Assembly: GCA_017302775.1 (NCBI GenBank)
Contig: JAFLDC010000072.1
Span: 1 to 9,516, forward strand
DNA length: 9,516 nucleotides
Source of the DNA: Sphingomonadales bacterium
GTDB taxonomy: Bacteria > Pseudomonadota > Alphaproteobacteria > Sphingomonadales > Sphingomonadaceae
Direction of reading: 5' to 3'
Shown: one piece after another, positions 6,920-9,516 of the stretch
Position numbering within the stretch: the stretch's first letter is position 1
Layout: each line of letters starts with the position of its first letter
Notes under the pieces: model-generated
Told to the model about the DNA's origin: nothing
What the model saw: only the letters and a program-made list of their open reading frames with translations
Databases searched by the model: none
Translations under genes and position numbers: made by a program

Positions 6920-7576
6920 ATGGATCTTGCTGCCTTGCTTAATGAATTGCCGACCGATCGGCGGCTGGCGTTGGCCTATGCGCCAGCTTCGGCACGCCCT
7001 GCAACCGCGGCATTGTTTGTGCTTGATGCCAGGCTGGCCAGGATTGTCGGACACCATAGTGAACCAATTTTGCAGCAGATCAGATTGGGATGGTGGCGCG
7101 ACCTGTTTGCCGCGCCGATGCCGCACGGCAGCATGGGCGATCCGTTGCTGGCTCTGCTGGCCAAATGGGGCGACGCCCGACTGGAGCTGCTTGCCCTCGT
7201 CAACGGCTGGGAGGCATTATTGGCCGAGCCGCCGCTGACCGCGGCCGCGGTTCTGGAATTTGCCCGCGGCCGCGCGCTGGGGTTCCGCGCGCTGGCTGCG
7301 CAGCTTGGCTGTGATGATGCGATGGCGGAAGCAGAACGCGCTGGTTTCGGTTGGGCACTGGCAGACCTCGCGGCAAAGACCAGCGATGCCAGCGAAGCGG
7401 CAATGATCTGCGAGCTGGCCCGGCATAGTGATTGGCGGGCGGTACAGCTTCCGAAACCGTTGCGGCCGCTTTCGGTTCTTTATGGATTAGCAGCGCGCAA
7501 GAAAGGCACTGCGCCGCTGCTCATGACCAAATCGGATGGATTCGCAGCTGTGAGGCTTGGATTGTTTGGCCGTTAG
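6920..7576 (+). CDS. Squalene/phytoene synthase family protein, short and apparently degenerate
   Basis: This 218-residue protein resembles the squalene/phytoene synthase (trans-isoprenyl diphosphate synthase) family. The segments LALAYAPASARPATAALFVLD (16-36) and ILQQIRLGWWRDLF (50-63) match the family's opening helices, where relatives read roughly 'A LFALD' and 'QMRLAWWRE'. The aspartate-rich motifs that bind the diphosphate substrate are not visible: the first site reads DARLARIV and no second DxxxD motif is found. The protein is also shorter than usual (about 280 residues). It may therefore be a non-catalytic member, like the NDUFAF6-type assembly factors. No frameshift is evident. AGGG stands 9 bases before the ATG. 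The next gene starts 33 bases downstream, probably in the same transcript. No carotenoid or hopanoid gene lies nearby to support a biosynthetic role. Confidence 0.65.
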   Translation: MDLAALLNELPTDRRLALAYAPASARPATAALFVLDARLARIVGHHSEPILQQIRLGWWRDLFAAPMPHGSMGDPLLALLAKWGDARLELLALVNGWEALLAEPPLTAAAVLEFARGRALGFRALAAQLGCDDAMAEAERAGFGWALADLAAKTSDASEAAMICELARHSDWRAVQLPKPLRPLSVLYGLAARKKGTAPLLMTKSDGFAAVRLGLFGR

Positions 7577-7597
7577 GTTATCCTGCCCTCAATACTT

Positions 7598-7602
7598 GGA
7601 GG
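7598..7602 (+). promoter_or_regulatory. Strong ribosome binding site of the EF-hand gene
   Basis: GGAGG lies 7 bases before the ATG at 7610 and is the strongest Shine-Dalgarno sequence in the window. It fixes the start of the EF-hand gene. Confidence 0.7.
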
Positions 7603-7609
7603 TGCGGCA

Positions 7610-8083
7610 ATGAATCGAATGGTGCTGGGGGCGGTGGCGGCCTTGATGCTTTCCGGGGCAGGGTTGTTCTGGTGGCAGGGTCAAGCCGCGACCGAAGCAT
7701 CGGCTCCGCCGCCACCGCCTATCGCCGCCGAGATTCCGCCACCTGGTGGGGAGTTGGAAGAAATCCCCACCGATGACGGGGAAGGTATGCGCGGTGCCGG
7801 CCTGCCTGCAGCCGATGAGGCCACGCGCGAGGAGAAGCGGTTTAACCGGCTTGATCGCAATCGCGATAGTCTGATCAGCCGGACTGAGGCGCTACAGCCG
7901 CGGGTTGCCGCTTTCCGGAAGCTCGACAGGGACGGAAACAACCTGCTGAGCTTTGAGGAGTGGGCAGTTGCGACGTCCAATCGGTTTAAAAAGGCTGACG
8001 CGGATGGCAACGGCAACCTCAACCGCACCGAATTCGCCACCACAAAACCCAAGGCCAGCAAGAAACCAGCCTGTCGCTGCTAG
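7610..8083 (+). CDS. Membrane-anchored or secreted EF-hand protein
   Basis: This 157-residue protein starts with a hydrophobic N-terminus (about 4-22, [18 protein letters not shown]), either a signal peptide or an uncleaved anchor; there is no lipobox cysteine. A Pro/Ala/Glu-rich linker (about 26-66) follows. Three 12-residue EF-hand loops then sit at 82-93 ([12 protein letters not shown]), 106-117 ([12 protein letters not shown]) and 130-141 ([12 protein letters not shown]). Each has acidic or Asn ligands at positions 1, 3 and 5 and Glu at 12, so all three look able to bind calcium. The protein ends in a basic tail with CRC. It probably acts in the periplasm or at the membrane as a calcium buffer or sensor; no specific role can be named. 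The stop codon TAG overlaps the stop of the convergent trmFO. Confidence 0.85.
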   Translation: MNRMVLGAVAALMLSGAGLFWWQGQAATEASAPPPPPIAAEIPPPGGELEEIPTDDGEGMRGAGLPAADEATREEKRFNRLDRNRDSLISRTEALQPRVAAFRKLDRDGNNLLSFEEWAVATSNRFKKADADGNGNLNRTEFATTKPKASKKPACRC

Positions 8084-9441
8084 TTTGCCATCACGTCGGG
8101 CCTGGGCAACCGGGTCAGCCATGCGGCAAGGTCGGTTTTGGCACGGACAGTGTAGGCGTGTTTGCGCTGCTTTTTCTTCACCGCTTCGTCAGGCGGGGGA
8201 AACAGTCCGAAATTGATGTTCATCGGCTGGTAGGTCTCGGCCTCGGCGTCACCGGTAATGTGCGACAGCAGTGCCCCCAATGCCGTAGTCGCGGGCGGGG
8301 CAGGCCAGCTTTGCCCGGTCAGTTCCGTCGCCGTCATCAGCCCGCACATCAGGCCAAGGGCGGCGCTTTCGACATAGCCTTCGCAACCGGTGATCTGCCC
8401 GGCAAACCGCACGTGCGGTGCTGATTTGAGGCGAAGTTGCCGGTCCAGCAGGATGGGAGAATTCAGGAACGTGTTGCGATGCAGTCCGCCAAGCCGGGCA
8501 AATTCAGCATTCTCCAGCCCCGGAATGGTGCGAAACAGGCGGACCTGCTCGGCATGTTTCAGCTTGGTCTGGAAGCCGACCATGTTCCACAGCGTCCCCA
8601 GCTTGTTGTCCTGCCGCAGCTGAACAACGGCATAGGGCCAGCGCCCGCTGGGGAAGTCGGGAGTGGCGGTGTGCGGGTTATCCAGCCCGACCGGCTTCAT
8701 CGGGCCGAACCGCAGGGTGTCGAGCCCGCGCCCAGCCATGACTTCGATTGGCATGCAGCCTTCGAAATAGGGCGTATTGGCCTCCCACTCGCGGAATTCG
8801 GTCTTTTCGCCGTCCAGCAGCCCTTGGTGAAATGCGAGGTACTGTTCGCGGTTAAGAGGGCAGTTGATGTAATCCTTGCCGCCCTTGTCCCAGCGCGCAG
8901 CCATCCAGGCCACGTCCATGTTGATGCTGTCGCGATGGACGATCGGTGCGATTGCATCGAAGAAGGCCAGGCTGTCCGATCCGGTCGCCGTGCCGATGCT
9001 GTCGGCCAGCGCCGCTGCGGGGAGCGGGCCGGTTGCGACGATCGTCAGGCCAGCGTGTGGCAGGTGAGCAATCCTCTCACGGACAACATCGAGCGAGGGG
9101 AGGGCAGCCAGCCTGCGCTCAACTTCGCCGGAAAAAACGTCGCGGTCCACCGCCAGCGCGGACCCGGCGGGCACGCGGGCGACCTCGGCAGCGCGCATGA
9201 TCAGCGAATCGAGCTGACGCATTTCGTGATGCAACAGCCCCACCGCGTTGTTCTCATGATCGTCGGAACGGAATGAGTTTGAGCAAACCAGTTCAGCCAG
9301 TCCATCGCCCTGATGCGCGGCTGTGGTATCGCCAGCACCGCGCATTTCAGACAGGCGCACCCGCAATCCACGCCGCGCCAGTTGCCAGGCTGCTTCGCTG
9401 CCGGCCATTCCGCCGCCGATGATGTGCACGTCGTAGCTCAT
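8080..9441 (-). CDS. trmFO: Methylenetetrahydrofolate-tRNA-(uracil-5-)-methyltransferase TrmFO
   Basis: TrmFO is an FAD enzyme that makes 5-methyluridine at position 54 of the tRNA T loop in the cytoplasm, using methylenetetrahydrofolate as the carbon donor. The 453-residue length is normal. The FAD-binding motif [12 protein letters not shown] lies at 7-18. C53 in [11 protein letters not shown] and C229 in YFEGCMPIE correspond to the two cysteines known to be important in the Bacillus subtilis enzyme (C53 and C226). Other family segments are NCPLNREQY (193-201), [36 protein letters not shown] near the C-terminal FAD region, and [13 protein letters not shown]. The ATG at 9441 lies one codon before the beta strand of the FAD motif, and AGGCGG stands upstream. 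It converges on the EF-hand gene. MnmG/GidA is related but longer, about 620 residues, so it is excluded. Confidence 0.96.
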   Translation of the reverse strand: MSYDVHIIGGGMAGSEAAWQLARRGLRVRLSEMRGAGDTTAAHQGDGLAELVCSNSFRSDDHENNAVGLLHHEMRQLDSLIMRAAEVARVPAGSALAVDRDVFSGEVERRLAALPSLDVVRERIAHLPHAGLTIVATGPLPAAALADSIGTATGSDSLAFFDAIAPIVHRDSINMDVAWMAARWDKGGKDYINCPLNREQYLAFHQGLLDGEKTEFREWEANTPYFEGCMPIEVMAGRGLDTLRFGPMKPVGLDNPHTATPDFPSGRWPYAVVQLRQDNKLGTLWNMVGFQTKLKHAEQVRLFRTIPGLENAEFARLGGLHRNTFLNSPILLDRQLRLKSAPHVRFAGQITGCEGYVESAALGLMCGLMTATELTGQSWPAPPATTALGALLSHITGDAEAETYQPMNINFGLFPPPDEAVKKKQRKHAYTVRAKTDLAAWLTRLPRPDVMAN

Positions 9442-9516
9442 ATTGTGCCCGCCTAGCCTTGCGCGACGGAGAATCCAACGGCAAGCTGGCGGCGAGGGGA
9501 ATTTCCGGCGATGCCC

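Noticed and set aside
6753..7238. Open frame of 161 codons on the plus strand covering the gap before the squalene/phytoene synthase-like gene.
   Set aside because: It overlaps most of that gene in another frame and its translation has no family signature.
8437..9276. Open frame of 279 codons on the plus strand opposite trmFO.
   Set aside because: trmFO is certain on the other strand; long antisense frames are expected in GC-rich codon use.
9494..9516. GAGGGGA followed 10 bases later by ATG at 9511, a possible start of a further plus-strand gene divergent from trmFO.
   Set aside because: Only two codons fit in the window, so coding cannot be judged; the rest of 9442-9516 shows no supportable feature.

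Overview
The window is about 9.5 kb of GC-rich chromosomal DNA. It comes from an alphaproteobacterium, most likely of the order Sphingomonadales. Three things point there: an FtsB-like gene directly upstream of pyruvate dehydrogenase E1 genes, a lipoyl domain fused to the E1 beta subunit, and TadE/TadG-like pilus proteins of the sphingomonad style. The order is inferred from remembered protein style, not from a database search. All but one of the genes look intact; the exception runs off the left edge. No insertion sequence, CRISPR array, phage gene or rRNA was seen.

Left part (1-3402, plus strand): the 3' end of a DUF1178 gene, tRNA-Arg(CCT), a small FtsB/DivIC-like division protein, then pdhA and pdhB. 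pdhA and pdhB encode the two E1 subunits of the pyruvate dehydrogenase complex and overlap by one base. The E2 and E3 genes are not in the window. pdhA most likely starts at a TTG (968) behind a good ribosome binding site. The FtsB-like gene has no ribosome binding site and may be read from a leaderless mRNA.

Middle part (3438-6663, minus strand): three genes joined by ATGA overlaps. The first transcribed is a 642-residue TadG-like protein with a von Willebrand A domain split by a long aromatic-rich insert. Two TadE-like minor pilins follow. Together they look like the minor-pilin module of a Tad/Flp pilus. A TTAACCAT sequence upstream resembles a CtrA half-site, which would fit cell-cycle control.

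Right part (6920-9441): a short, apparently degenerate squalene/phytoene synthase-family protein, then a membrane-anchored or secreted EF-hand protein, both on the plus strand. They converge on trmFO (minus strand), the folate-dependent tRNA m5U54 methyltransferase. The EF-hand gene and trmFO share the palindrome CTAG as overlapping stop codons.

Most of this is ordinary housekeeping and surface-structure content. I see no clearly new biological system. The points most worth a second look are the possible leaderless ftsB transcript, the calcium-loop-like insert in one TadE pilin, the split VWA domain of the TadG-like protein, and the possible CtrA site.
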